The notes beneath the pieces were generated by a model. It worked only from the letters and a program-made list of their open reading frames with translations, was not told where the DNA came from and did not search any database. DNA of 64,000 nt from Aquimarina atlantica (GTDB taxonomy: Bacteria > Bacteroidota > Bacteroidia > Flavobacteriales > Flavobacteriaceae), in assembly GCF_000626715.1 (NCBI RefSeq), contig NZ_AQRA01000010.1:62001-126000 (forward strand), read 5' to 3'. Each line of letters opens with the position of its first letter. Position 1 is the first letter of the stretch. A program made the position numbers and the translations under genes. This document shows positions 49,001 to 57,300 of this stretch, in pieces.

Positions 49001-51347
49001 AACACATCGTATCCAACGTCATGCTAGGACCATGAAGGTTTAAAAAATAAGAAACACGGTTAGCTATACTAGCCAAGCTTCCAGATAGATTATATTCTCC
49101 ATACATCACACCGGCATAAACTCCTACCTGACCTGCCAATCCTTCTTTACGAGGTATCTGTAAGCTAGAACGAGTGTATCCAGCATCCTCAATTGCCATC
49201 CAACTGTGTTGTAAAAATAAACGCTCCTGAGGATCGATTGATGCGGCTTCTCTGGGAGAAATATTAAAAAATCTTGGGTCAAATTCATCTACTCCTTCTA
49301 TAAAACCACCCCACTTACTATAATGATAACCACTTTTGCTACGATCCTCGCTGTAATACGCCCGCCAGTCCCAGCGCTCTTTAGGAACCTCTGTAATACA
49401 ATCCCTGCCTTCTTTAAGGTTATCCCAATATGCAGCTATATCAACCGAGTTAGGATAACGGCCACTAAGCCCCACAATGGCTATAGGGTCTACAGAAACT
49501 GAGTGTGTAGAATTGGTTAAATCGATAGAAGGACGAGGACGACTAAAGCGTTTACCAGAAATCAATTTATGCGCTATTCTTTCATCAGTTTTAGATTTAA
49601 TATCGGTTGATTTTTTAATACTAATATTATCATCTGGTGCTGTATTAAAAAGTATGGTTAGTTGATGCTGATAAGATTTCACAAAGTACTCTGTAAGCTC
49701 TCTAATAGTCTGGTATTCAAAAAACAATGTTTTTGGTAAAGCACCAAAAGTCTCTTCTAATTGGCTTGTGAACTTCATCGCCAGTATAGAGTCGATACCG
49801 TATTTTTCTAATGGCTCCTGAGGATCAATTTTACGGGTAGTCAACTTTAACAGTAAAGAGAATTCTTTACACAAGTAATCTTCAGTTTTTTCAAAAAGAT
49901 CATTATGACTATTGTTGGTAATCATTGAAGCATTTATAATCTCTTTATCTATTTTTTTATTGTCATGTAATTGAAGTAAATCACCCTTTATTACCAGAAC
50001 CTGATCTTGGTTTAATTCCAGGCTACAATAAAATGCATGCATTCCAACGATAGTTTCCATCGGTTGTATTTGCATGGTTTGTTTTAATATCTCCTGACTT
50101 GCCTGATCTATTTGCATACCACCGTCTTGCCATAGTGGCCAGTTGATAGATAAAGTGTGCCCCTGTCGCTGGTCTTTTAGCACCAAATGATTACGGTACA
50201 CAGCAAATTGATCCATAAATCCATTAGCCACTGCATAATCTGCCTGACCTACATTACCTATTTGAGATGCTACAGAAGAAAACAACACCAAAAAATCTAA
50301 GTCAATATCCTTACTGGCCTGATCCAGGTTGAAAGTACCTGTTACTTTTGGAATGAGTACGTTACCAAATTCATCTCTTGTCTTTTTAACAATGAAATTA
50401 TCAGAAGTCATACCAGCACAATGGAGAATCCCATTTAATTGTTTATACTCTTTGGATATAGTAATTATAAGTTGGTTTACCTGTTCTGAATTACTTAAGT
50501 CCAATTGTCGATATTCAACTGTATTGTTACGTACTGGTAATGCTTCGAGGATTGCTTTTCTCTCTATTGTTAATGCAGAACGACCTGTTACAATAACCCT
50601 GGAATAAGTGGTTTGTTTTAGGATTTCTTTGGTAAATAAAATACCCAGACCTCCCATACCTCCGGTAATAAGATATACACCACGGTCTTTGAATGCTATT
50701 TTGGGACTTACATCACTCGCTTGTATTTCTTTCCTTCTTAAAACATAGCGGATATTCTGATCATATTTAACCTGATGATCCTCAAAACTCGATACATTTT
50801 CCCGAAGCTGTGAAGAAAGTTCTTTTGCCTCTATATCAAGCTGAGTACGTATGATTTGTCCTTTTAGTACTGGATTCTCAAGAGTAGCTGTTTGTAACAA
50901 GCCCGAAAGCCCCATAAAAACAACTTGTTCTACATCATTACCAATGACTATTTGAATCAATATATTACCCAAAGGTTTATTAGAAAGTATCTGATGGAGA
51001 TAGTCAAAACAAGACATAGCATGACGTTCATATCGATCAGCAATACTTTGATCCGCTCCTGAGGATAAACTTACAAAATGACTATCTGGAAGAAACTTTT
51101 TGATTTCATTCTCCTTTAAATGAGGCATTTCGCATAAAATGATATGATGCTCAGTATATTCTATTTCAACTTCAGATACTGGCATATCTTTTCTCCAAAC
51201 TGGAGTAGAGAGCATTGTTCCTATAACTTTACCTTGTTCTTGTAACTTTATAGTTTTAATTTTTTCTAATGCTTCAGTTTGTGTAAGTTTTCCTTTGGAA
51301 ATATCTTGGAATATTTTTTTTAGGTTTTCCTTCATCTTTTCTTTCAA
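37092..51347 (-). CDS. trans-AT PKS, 4751 aa: (dock)-KR-ACP-KS-DH0-ECHx-ECHx-ECH2-ACP-ACP-KS-DH0-KR-ACP-KS-(dock)
   Basis: Docking helices (1-38) precede KR (NADPH loop near 221, Tyr near 371), ACP (Ser about 520) and KS (620-1040, Cys782, MCSSS). A pseudo-DH (1225-1475, no HxxxGxxxxP) is followed by two divergent crotonases (about 1580-1785 and 1812-2020) and an ECH2 (2045-2283; FASGGTK, GHGIGAGWSMG, YGFTPGAGATLIFP). Tandem ACPs (Ser about 2357 and 2463, both LGLDSIVGVTF) lead to KS (2560-2977, Cys about 2726, TACSSS). Then comes a DH with His and Asp lost (RENKIQGDSVLP, YPSIMEGVMQ), at 3175-3450. KR (3480-3900, loop near 3705), ACP (Ser about 4008), KS (4105-4525, Cys4266, TACSSG) and a C-terminal helical tail (4715-4751) end the protein. 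It completes the preceding module with its KR-ACP, then adds a beta-branch and a hydroxyl-level unit; its last KS is completed by the 4622-aa PKS. Confidence 0.95.
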   Translation of the reverse strand: MKEKMKENLKKIFQDISKGKLTQTEALEKIKTIKLQEQGKVIGTMLSTPVWRKDMPVSEVEIEYTEHHIILCEMPHLKENEIKKFLPDSHFVSLSSGADQSIADRYERHAMSCFDYLHQILSNKPLGNILIQIVIGNDVEQVVFMGLSGLLQTATLENPVLKGQIIRTQLDIEAKELSSQLRENVSSFEDHQVKYDQNIRYVLRRKEIQASDVSPKIAFKDRGVYLITGGMGGLGILFTKEILKQTTYSRVIVTGRSALTIERKAILEALPVRNNTVEYRQLDLSNSEQVNQLIITISKEYKQLNGILHCAGMTSDNFIVKKTRDEFGNVLIPKVTGTFNLDQASKDIDLDFLVLFSSVASQIGNVGQADYAVANGFMDQFAVYRNHLVLKDQRQGHTLSINWPLWQDGGMQIDQASQEILKQTMQIQPMETIVGMHAFYCSLELNQDQVLVIKGDLLQLHDNKKIDKEIINASMITNNSHNDLFEKTEDYLCKEFSLLLKLTTRKIDPQEPLEKYGIDSILAMKFTSQLEETFGALPKTLFFEYQTIRELTEYFVKSYQHQLTILFNTAPDDNISIKKSTDIKSKTDERIAHKLISGKRFSRPRPSIDLTNSTHSVSVDPIAIVGLSGRYPNSVDIAAYWDNLKEGRDCITEVPKERWDWRAYYSEDRSKSGYHYSKWGGFIEGVDEFDPRFFNISPREAASIDPQERLFLQHSWMAIEDAGYTRSSLQIPRKEGLAGQVGVYAGVMYGEYNLSGSLASIANRVSYFLNLHGPSMTLDTMCSSSLTSIHLACQDLKEGRTDLGIAGGVNVSIHPNKYQMLSSGQFISSAGHCQSFGEGGDGYIPGEGVGVVVLKRLSEAKRDGNHIYGVIKGSSLNHGGKTNGYSVPNPKAQANAITEALKVSDTDPRHISYIEAHGTGTKLGDPIEIAALSKAFEGDQAEKNTGYCLLGSAKSNIGHCESAAGIAGLTKILLQMEHGQIVPSLHSKRLNPHIDFDNTPFIVNQELRDWDPPLILGKTYPRIAGISSFGAGGSNAHIILEEYIDVHRSVLNTNQVTNVGIVLSARTFDQLKQKVVDLLSYLRKFDQESIDLDLTSMSYTLQIGREAMDKRLGLVVNSVVELKEKLESYLDDTKGVEGMYRGEVKRDENFSELATDTVIQEWLSGKKIAKLLDVWVKGGAVDWHQLYGDVLPGLMSLPTYPFARERYWIAVSDTVSQVENNTAISVLHPLVHSNTSDFKDHKYSSTFSGDAFFISNLSTGHKEISVVVYLEMARVAIAEALPKEKAPYFLEFSNTVWSGPLIFKDDIEVHIALFEQTEEGVCFEVYSGIEEKEVIYCQGEAIVHDELPLTTVDIKVLRSKMQRSVLPSSHHNITSIFQEDKQLLVELSLPEDLFSEEEVYVLHPGILKEVLQSGLLLFSGTALEPTSIDSLQIKSNCTANMWGWIRYSSGRTDALDIDLYDKEGKECVQMYGVVYQEVVHDFIEDNFSQEEVVKPSLDLEEIQRLPRELSIPILSKIVLENSEVEKFTENTLEKPTQILLVTPDTFGIEEMEDSVLDKTTTTLSDITSYNDQRGEFSNASLIKLFDHDKGLYSLVISAPDKNTLSSDLISELVEALTYAKEISSLKVLLLRGGNVFLQGDRTSYNESVKSGLYQTIASFPFPIIAEMKGSAIGAGFLIGGLCDFMICSEESNYSYTNYKEGFFPGLEEELWFKERFGNALTHSFLYQSEKLTGKALQEQGCSCPVLASNRISSFIESFALDLCEKSKDALQLLKQHLGHKLLTLAEQLDVVPTIQVESIVTTKPQLTFDSKYLKLEADTDHVLTITLHKGEKNCSLENIVSELKTIYAQLDKDNYYKVIVLSSDIADFVSVSDLMSSQEVVLEFQDQILKSPIPIIAVTNSNAKDIAWLICSSCDVCIYHAQGEYSVSGLVEVPELAMRSVTLFSHRLGCTMSNELLLAGKTYTGIELQDQVGSLIVTNDVFSEALNQASKWVKLPLEVVRTWKKTQTSLLKKTIEELPVWSKEQTKTSEVLPKTITSITLSTKVIKAKSYPEGIIEITMEDREAKNMFSDAFIEGMIEVFQHIAEYPFYKVVVLTGYDNYFASGGTKDSLLAIQEGKAKFTDTKIFELALDCKIPVISAMQGHGIGAGWSMGMFSDFVLFSEESRYVSPYMRYGFTPGAGATLIFPDKIGYDLSRETLLRGVEYSGKVLQEKGMSFPVFPRKEIHSAALVLARQITRYSRKSLVVIKDQLTAHLKKRLEITYSHELAMHEKTFVGRQDTLQQIENHFYQDRTISKEAININATEKSLAVNIEDTISHIDALPNIISDLKKLLAKELHLSEDEIGENSQFVDLGLDSIVGVTFIRTINEKYDLSLQATIVYSYSTLATLGAHIREASEKQGISVSKSVTSTITDIPKKEPKANTQDVFPNILLDLKKLLAKELHLSEDEIDDNSQFVDLGLDSIVGVTFIRTINEKYGLSLQATIVYSYSTLNALSDHIQDEIKQQGVFITDSAISTDIPEKIFQSDIPKAVRRRHLTSLRKGSQGNTTQFRKPSSRSQSIAVIGMSGQFPKAGDVESFWQNIAQGKNCIDEVPKKRWDIEKYYQAGEAVADKTYSKWMGALEGYDLFDPMFFNISPIEAENMDPQQRLFLEACWHAIEHAGYNPHVFSGSKCGVYVGCAAGDYLQQSKKHQLSAQGFTGAAGSILAARISYFLNLQGPCISIDTACSSSLVAIANACDALVSGNIDAALAGGVYIMATPSMHIMSSQSGMLSPDGRCHTFDQKANGFVPGEGVGVVMLKRLEDAEKDNDTILGVVQGWGINQDGKTNGITAPNTESQTQLEQQVYDQFDIDPNNIQLIETHGTATKLGDPIEVEGLRRSFQKYTEETAYCALGSVKSNIGHCLTAAGVAGFIKVLQAMKYKQLPPTINFEQLNEHINLDDGPFYVNTELRDWEVRKSQQRQAAISSFGFSGTNAHLVMGEYVSRNQEMIKQPVQVITQNSEVIVPLSAKSEEQLKQKASDLLDFIKKEKGELDLVDMAYTLQVGREAMEERLGFMVKDIDQLTEKLRAYCKGEDSIRGVYLGQVKRNKEGLQIISNDDEMKETIVDNYISQRKLSKLLDLWVKGLELGWNKLYGNHKPKRINLPLYPFARERYWIEKTTDSYKKENKNALEVLHPLVHKNTSDLRQQSYNTIFDGEEFFIRENKIQGDSVLPGLACLEMARAAMVMANPPQDESAVIELHHISFTKPIVVEEIKEVKIALFASEEGHVGEQIGIEIYSTEEEEQELYFEGQVMYSLLNETTTLDILQLKDEMKQIALKPKDIYTDLSKRGYVYGSNLQRISSIYQGDNQLLAEVSIPLLEENDQKEFVLYPSIMEGVMQACIGLVADIESLGQPLFPTSLDTVRILSSCTSEMNIWVRIKDIKAKNHILDIDLIDQQGNICVEIRGISLQCLDEKTNTSENLEKEVEVYQDKYDDTVLQPEEVSQKLFFKEYWKEQPLALGSSLTNNRQIIIFANKEFKDSIINSDNTNQFAKAIFVFQEQKYEKVSENFYHCRSNNVLDIQKVLNDVNDKSNKSIGLIYTWAKNTKEKGVHALFNVFKAIKRFDNPIDVTLVGNYDPSSIETCWDYSWIGFERSLKLVVPNSKISLLYTDSSGSISQQLLDAIQHPGVIRYKDEQRFELSYKPFDLDSTVKTPVLKKNGSYLITGGVGKLGFELARYLAKEYQAKLLLLGRRPLVSGIQEKMDQLKQEGAKEVHYYSVDISNRKAITSWAKNIPFNLSGIIHAAGVEGSEVFYEKTTKRINEVLQPKSKGIIVLDEVLNQQPLDFVCYFSSSAAMLGDFGSCDYAIANRFLMAYAYYREQKNQNNGKSIVINWPFWKDGGMGKGDFEQAAFYLKSSGQEVLETPEGVTIWDDIIKSNQTQTLVLKGKPNRIKQFLDRIYTTKLLDQLPFNVQNQQAHMGKGWKIQYQDLSLQECVYADLIKLVSMSLKIPSEKLDGVTNLADYGFDSISLTTFAKKLGTHLFITVTPAIFYNYSTIKKLSDYFVQDYHNHLEEFYNKPQSEIVERQQVDTKKPVLRKTTIQKRFLQTKSKDTSYLSSLAQEPIAIIGLSGRFPGADTADQLWEMLEKGESGISEIPLSRWDWRDYFSKSGDSDNKISTNKGGFINNVDEFDPLFFEITPREAEAMDPGQRMLLIEAYKAIEDAQIDPSSLRGTPVGVFAGMEESQYSSLISDEQGVGNSGNAMISSRLSYYLDLQGPTIATNTACSSGLVAMHQAIMSLRNRECESALVAGISSLILSPEFYVKMSQAGMLSEDGQCYSFAKKANGIGASEAVVVLMLKPLSAAIEAGNPVYGTIKASGINFDGKTNGVTAPSGKSQETLIKNVYTNYNINPQDISHIIAHGTGTKLGDPIELNALNDAFKKLIEKQPDSKQTTHCAITSCKSNLGHTMAASGLVSVVSLLKGLQHNKIPATINCEDENDYINWENSPFYINKITKEWKKEQDKPRMGGISSFGRSGTNAHVVIEEYITPMTSQFSSVAHPGKDTQIMIVLSAKTEEQLLQKVSDLLVLIKNPDQTIDLLSMAYSLQVTREVMEIRLGCIVNSVEQLVDKLQAYLNSEKNIEGIYRGEAKHYDTSISIFNSDTDLQETINKWIANKKLSKVLELWVKGLELDWNKLYREVKPKCINLPKYPFAKERYWINKTASEKVPENLSIRENGNYEIIENLIDQIESESIETEQGIDLLKKYSIH
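40950..51347 (-). repeat. long PKS duplication unit, copy 2
   Basis: The first about 3450 residues of the 4751-aa PKS (dock-KR-ACP-KS-DH0-ECHx-ECHx-ECH2-ACP-ACP-KS-DH) repeat the whole 3529-aa PKS domain for domain with long identical stretches, especially in KR and ECH2. The terminal DH has become inactive only in this copy. Confidence 0.75.
43880..46640 (-). other. beta-branching cassette 2: ECHx-ECHx-ECH2-ACP-ACP within the 4751-aa PKS
   Basis: Three crotonase-like folds in a row. The first has VLLLRGG, FLQGDRTSYNE and GAGFLIGGLCDF; the second is degenerate around AKDIAWLICSSCDVC, with no glycine-rich oxyanion hole; the third is a clear PksI/CurF-type ECH2 decarboxylase. Two ACPs with the branching signature LGLDSIVGV follow. 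ECH2 decarboxylates the glutaconyl chain made by HCS and ECH1 to give a beta-methyl(ene) group. Confidence 0.82.
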
Positions 51348-51368
51348 ATTTTTCTCGAAAATTCAGTG

Positions 51369-54300
51369 TTAAACTAATTCCACAGCTTCTTCATCAGAAA
51401 GCTCTTTATTCAATACACTTTGGATAAGGCTTTGATAATACGTTTCATTAAAAACAGAATTATTTATATCAGTATTATCTGTTGATCCATTTGTAGATAT
51501 TTTATCTAAAGGTTCAATACTATTTTCTATAACACGAAAAGCGAATTCTCTGATTTCTATACATATGATCCCTTCTTCATCAAAAAGATCGATATCCAGT
51601 TTTGTAATCTTACTATCATGATTAGTTTTAGGAGAATATCGAACCCAGGCAGCCATTCTTTTCGTGCAAGCAGATTTAATCCTTAAAGATCCTAATGCAA
51701 AAGGCAGAAATGGTTGGGATGGCGTATTACTTAAATCCTGAAATAATCCAATAGATGCTTGCAAAGCGCCATCCATTATACTTGGATGCAAAACGTAATC
51801 ATTTTGTTCTGTTTCAATTACAGCAGGTAGAACTATATCTGCCAGTACCTGTCCTTCTCCTTTATAGATTTCTATTACACCTTGATGTGAAGGTCCATAC
51901 TGAAGTCCCATTTTGGAAAAAACATCATAAACTAAGCTTCTGTTCAACGTATCCAATGTCATTTGTTCTCTAAGCTTATTGATATTTGTTTTTTCCTGCA
52001 CGACGGAATTACTAAAAGTTGCCTGCCCTTGAAAATGAATAATTTCTTCATTCTCCTGGTGACTATATATTTCGCAAAGGATTTGATCTTTTTCTGTTGA
52101 ACCTGAATCGTCCAAAAGCAAGGTTATATTAATTTCTTTTCTATGATCAACTTTAAAAGGTTGTATCCAGGCAACATTAAAAAGCTCTACATCAGATAGT
52201 TTTAAAGGTTCTGGCATAGATTTTTCTATGGCAACACGAACCATTTCCAAGTATGCTACTCCAGGAAGAATCTTCTGGTCAAAAACCAAATGGTCCTTTA
52301 AGAAAAACTCTTCTCCACTAAATGAGGCGCTATAACGTTGCTTACTAAAATCAGAGGTATTCTTATGCACCAAAGGATGTAATACCTCTATGTTTCTTTC
52401 TTTTCCTTCTGTGGTATTGTTTATAGTTTCTTCTATCCAGTATCGCTCTTTGGCAAAAGGATATACTGGTAAACTCATACGTTTAGGCTTTTGCGAACCA
52501 TAGAGCTTGTTCCAATCAAACTCCAATCCTTTAACCCATAAATCAAGTAGTTTTGATAGTTTTTGCTGACTTATATATTTCTCTACAATAGTATCTTTCA
52601 TCTCATCATCATTACTGATGATACGTAAACCTTCTTTATTTCGTTTTACTTGTCCTCGATACACACCACGGATATTTTCTTTACCCTGAGTATACTCCTG
52701 AAGCTTTTCTATCAATTCATTTTTTCCTTTTACCATAAGCCCAAGACGTTCTTCCATAGCTTCTCTACCTACCTGAAGGGTATATGCTACCTCTATTAAA
52801 TCCAGCGTCCCTTTCCTTTCTTCTATAAATCGCAACAGGTTTGATACTGTTTGTTGCAGCTGTTCTTCTGATCGGGCTGATAAAGGGATCATAAAAGCTC
52901 CATTTTCCTTAACAACCTGAACTGGTTTTTGAGTTGCTATCCTAGGTTGAGGAACATATTCCTGCAATACCAAATGAGCATTGGTACCACTGAATCCAAA
53001 CGAGCTGATTGCGGCTTGTCGTTGTTGCCCCTCATTAATCTTCCAATCCCTAAGCTTAGTATTTACATAAAATGGACTATCATCCAAACTGATATGTTCG
53101 TTTAGCTGTTCAAAATTTATAGTAGGTGGTAACTGTTGATATTTTAAGGATTGAACTACCTTGATAACCCCAGCTACTCCTGCAGCAGTTAAACAGTGAC
53201 CGATATTACTCTTTACTGACCCTAAAGCACAATACTCTTTTTCCTGGGTATATTTTTTAAAGGTCTTACGTAATCCTTCTATCTCAATAGGGTCTCCTAA
53301 TTTGGTACCGGTACCGTGTGCTTCTATCAACTGGATACTATTCGGGTCTATATTGAACTGATCATAGACCTGTTGCTCCAATTGGGTTTGTGACTCTGTA
53401 TTTGGTGCTGTAATACCATTGGTTTTTCCATCCTGGTTTACTCCCCATCCCCTGATCAATCCCAGGATATTGTCGCCGTCTTTTTCTGCATCTTCTACTC
53501 TTTTGAGCATTACTGCCCCAACTCCTTCTCCTGGTACAAAACCATTTGCCTGCTGATCAAAAGTATGGCACTTCCCATCAGGAGAAAGCATACCGGATTG
53601 AGCTGCTTTAATATGCATATCCGGGCCAGCCATAACATAAACCCCTCCTGCCAAAGCAGCATCAATACTACCTGATATCAGGGCATCACAAGCATTAGCA
53701 ATAGCAACCAATGAAGAAGAGCAAGCCGTGTCCATAGAAATACAAGGACCTTGCAAATTTAAAAAGTAAGAAATACGGGCTGCCAGAATTGAAGTTGAAC
53801 CTCCTGTAAATCCTTGAGCACTTAGCTGATCTTCTCTTGATAACATTTGATAATCTCCATAAGCACATCCAACGTATACCCCACATTTACTACCTGAAAA
53901 TGCATGTGGGTTATATCCTGAATTCTCCATAGTATGCCAACAGGATTGTAAAAACAAACGTTGTTGTGGATCCATACTCTCTGCCTCAATCGGGGATATA
54001 TTAAAAAACATAGGATCAAACAGGTCATATCCCTCCAGGGCACCCATCCATTTGCTATACGTCTTCCCGGTAACAGCATCCCCTTGCTGGTAATAACGAT
54101 CAATATCCCATCGATCTCCAGGGATTTCACTAATACAATCCCTGCCTTCAGCTATATTCTGCCAGAAAACATCAACATCCTCTGCCTTGGGAAACTGACC
54201 CGACATACCTATAATGGCTATGCCTCCAATACTATCTTTTTCTCTATTTGAAGTAGTACGAAGTGAAGACCTTCCCTTGCGTATCGATGTAAGTACTCTT

Positions 54301-57300
54301 CGGGTAAACTGCTTTACCTGTACTGTTTTTTCTTTCTTAAGGGAATTAACAGCTGGGGTATATACCTCCTCTTCTTCAACTCCTAACTCTCCCTGTATAT
54401 ACTGGCTTAATGCTAAAAGGGTGGCATAACTATACACAATTGTAGCTTGTAATGAAATACCAAACTTCTCATTGATCTTACGGATAAAAGTAACCCCTAC
54501 AATAGAATCAAGCCCCAGGTCAACAAATTGACTGTCTTCATCTATCTCCTCTATCTCCAAATGTAATTCCGTTGCTAATAACCCTCTTAAATCCGATAAT
54601 ATATCTGACTGTTTTCTAATACCTGTAGTTACCGCCTTTGTTGAAGCAATAGTAGATACGGGTTGCCCAATAGGTGCTACTTCCTCTTTTTCTTCTTGCC
54701 CGGTTTCTTCCAATACATAACTACTCAATGCGGAAAGGGTAGCATAACTATATACAATCGTAGCTTGTAATGTAATACCAAACTTCTCATTGATCTTACG
54801 GATAAAGGTAACTCCTACAATGGAGTCCAGTCCCAGATCCACAAACTGGCTGTCTTCATCTATCTCTTCCTCCTCCAGATGTAACTCCCCGGCCAATAAT
54901 GACTTAAGATCAGCAATGATCATAGGTAATGTATATTTACCTTGTGATACAGGTTCTGGTGTGGATAATACAGTATTAGTAAGAGGTAATGGATCTTTTC
55001 CACTTGCGGATGTTGTATTAAAGTTACCTTCTATACGCTTCAGGGTATCCAAACTCCCTACAAAAGTCTCATCATGCATAGATAACTCCTGTGCACAAAT
55101 ATCTTCTAAACGATCCTTGATATGACGCGTCATTTGATCCTTAAAAGCAATTAAACTACTTCGCGAATTACGCGTTAGTTCTCTTGCCAAGGTAAATGCA
55201 AACTCACTGATCTCCTTGCGGGATACTACCGGTAAGGATATTCTTTTTTCTTTTAATGTCTGACCTGCATATTCAACCCCTGTAAGCAAGGTGCCACGTG
55301 CAAGATCATGTCCTATACGCTCCGGAAAAATCAAGGTTGCCCCTGCTCCGGGTGTAAAGCCATAATTCATATAAGGGCTTACATAATGGCTCTCTTTACT
55401 TAAAATAGGGAAATCACTGAACATACCCATTGACCAACCTGCTCCAATTCCGTGACCTTGCATCGCTGCAATCACCGGAATATTACAATCCAAAGCTAGT
55501 TGAAAGATCTTGGTATCTGTAAACCTGGCTTTTCCTTCCTGGATCGCAACTAAACTCTCCTTAGTCCCTCCGGAAGCAAAATAACTATCATACCCCGTCA
55601 ATACCACCACCTTATAGCTTGAAGATTCTGAAATATGATCAAAAACCTCTACCATATCTTCTATAAAAGCATCTGAAAACATATTTCTGGCCTCCCGATC
55701 TTCCATCCTGATCTCTACAATACCCTCAGGATGTAAAATAGCTTTGATTACTTCTGATTCTAAGGCTATTCTTGTTGCTTCCTCTGGGAATGTCGTAACC
55801 TCTTCTTCCTTTATCGCCCATAACGGTAATTCTTCTAATACAGCTCTCAGCTCTGAAGCCTGGTTCTTCTTCCAGTCCTTTATAACTTCTATTGGAAATG
55901 ATGACCAATACCCGGCCTGTTCCATAGCCTCTGCCATTGGATCTGATGAAACCTGTACGGAACCTGTATGTTCCTGTAAATCCGAACCACTATATTCTCT
56001 ACCTGTAAGCAATATCTCCTGGGATAAAGAAGATCCCAGGCCACTATTAAAAAACGGAAGGGATAACCTGCCTAATTGCGGAACTCCTACCAATTCCGAA
56101 GCACAATAAATCCCATCTGTATGGTAGATACAAACATCACAACTCTGAGCTATTAGCCAACCCAGATCCCTGGCATTTCCTTCCAGGGTTGCAATCACAG
56201 GTACCGAAGCACCGATCAATACCTCCTGAAGTTGTATGATTTCTTCTAATGAACTCGATAAGTCAGATTCTCTTATAAATCCTTCATCTGCACTACTAAG
56301 AATAATTACCTTATAAACCAAGGTATTTTCTACCTGCTTTAGAACTTCTTCTATTCCGGAAATTAACGTCTTTAACTTATAGTTTTTAGCTCCGGTATCT
56401 ATCTTAATAGCTAATACTCCTTCTATAGAAGTCTCTAACTGTAGGTATTTTGAACGAGTGGTTACCTGAATTTCTAATCCAGCTAATGATTCTTCTATCT
56501 TAAAAGTGTTAACCTGTTTTAATTCTGTTACCTGCTTTGCTATACCACGAATGAGATGTTGCTTTAATAAATGAAGAGAGTTTTGTGGTTTTTCACTCAA
56601 AGATCGTACAAGATCTTCTGTATAAGAACTCACTTGATCCGAAGTAACTATTGGAGTACTCCAACCTCTTTTCTTCAAAGTATTACCTGTCGATACTCCA
56701 AAACGATATAAAAAGTCCCTGGATAATACAGCTCCAAAACGCTCTTCAAACAGAGATTCCTCCTTTAGAGTAGGAAACACTCCTCCTTTTACATCTGTAT
56801 AACTATATCGAGATTCCTTACTCAAAATCATAAAATCACATAAGGCTCCTAATAAGAAACCTGCTCCCATTGTAGCTCCCTGCATCTCAGCAATTACAGG
56901 GTAAGGAAAAGATGCGACTGCATTGTAAAGCCCCTGGATTAAACATTCATTATAAGAGTTACGATCTCCCTGAAGGAAAGTTTTAGTCGTTCCTCTTATT
57001 ATCAAAACTTTTAATCCCTGAAGATCTTTTACATAATCAAAGCTATGTACCAAATCTCCTATAAGTTCTTCTGAAAGAAAATTATCCTGTTCTGTAGCTA
57101 CCTGAAGGCTGTAAACACCTTCACCCTTATCATATAATTTTATATCAGAGATCGTCTTTGAGTTTTTTAAAGTAACTGATGTAGTTCTGGTGGTGGCTAA
57201 GCTAAACTGTGCCTTGGGTATTGTCTCATCTTGAATTGCTTTTTCCTGTGTTTCATGTAAACTTTGTAATGAAATATTGGCAGGTTTGGATAATGATCCT

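Noticed and set aside
55744..56109. 121-codon plus-strand frame
   Set aside because: Antisense to the crotonase region of the 3529-aa PKS; low-complexity Ser/Asn-rich translation, a shadow.
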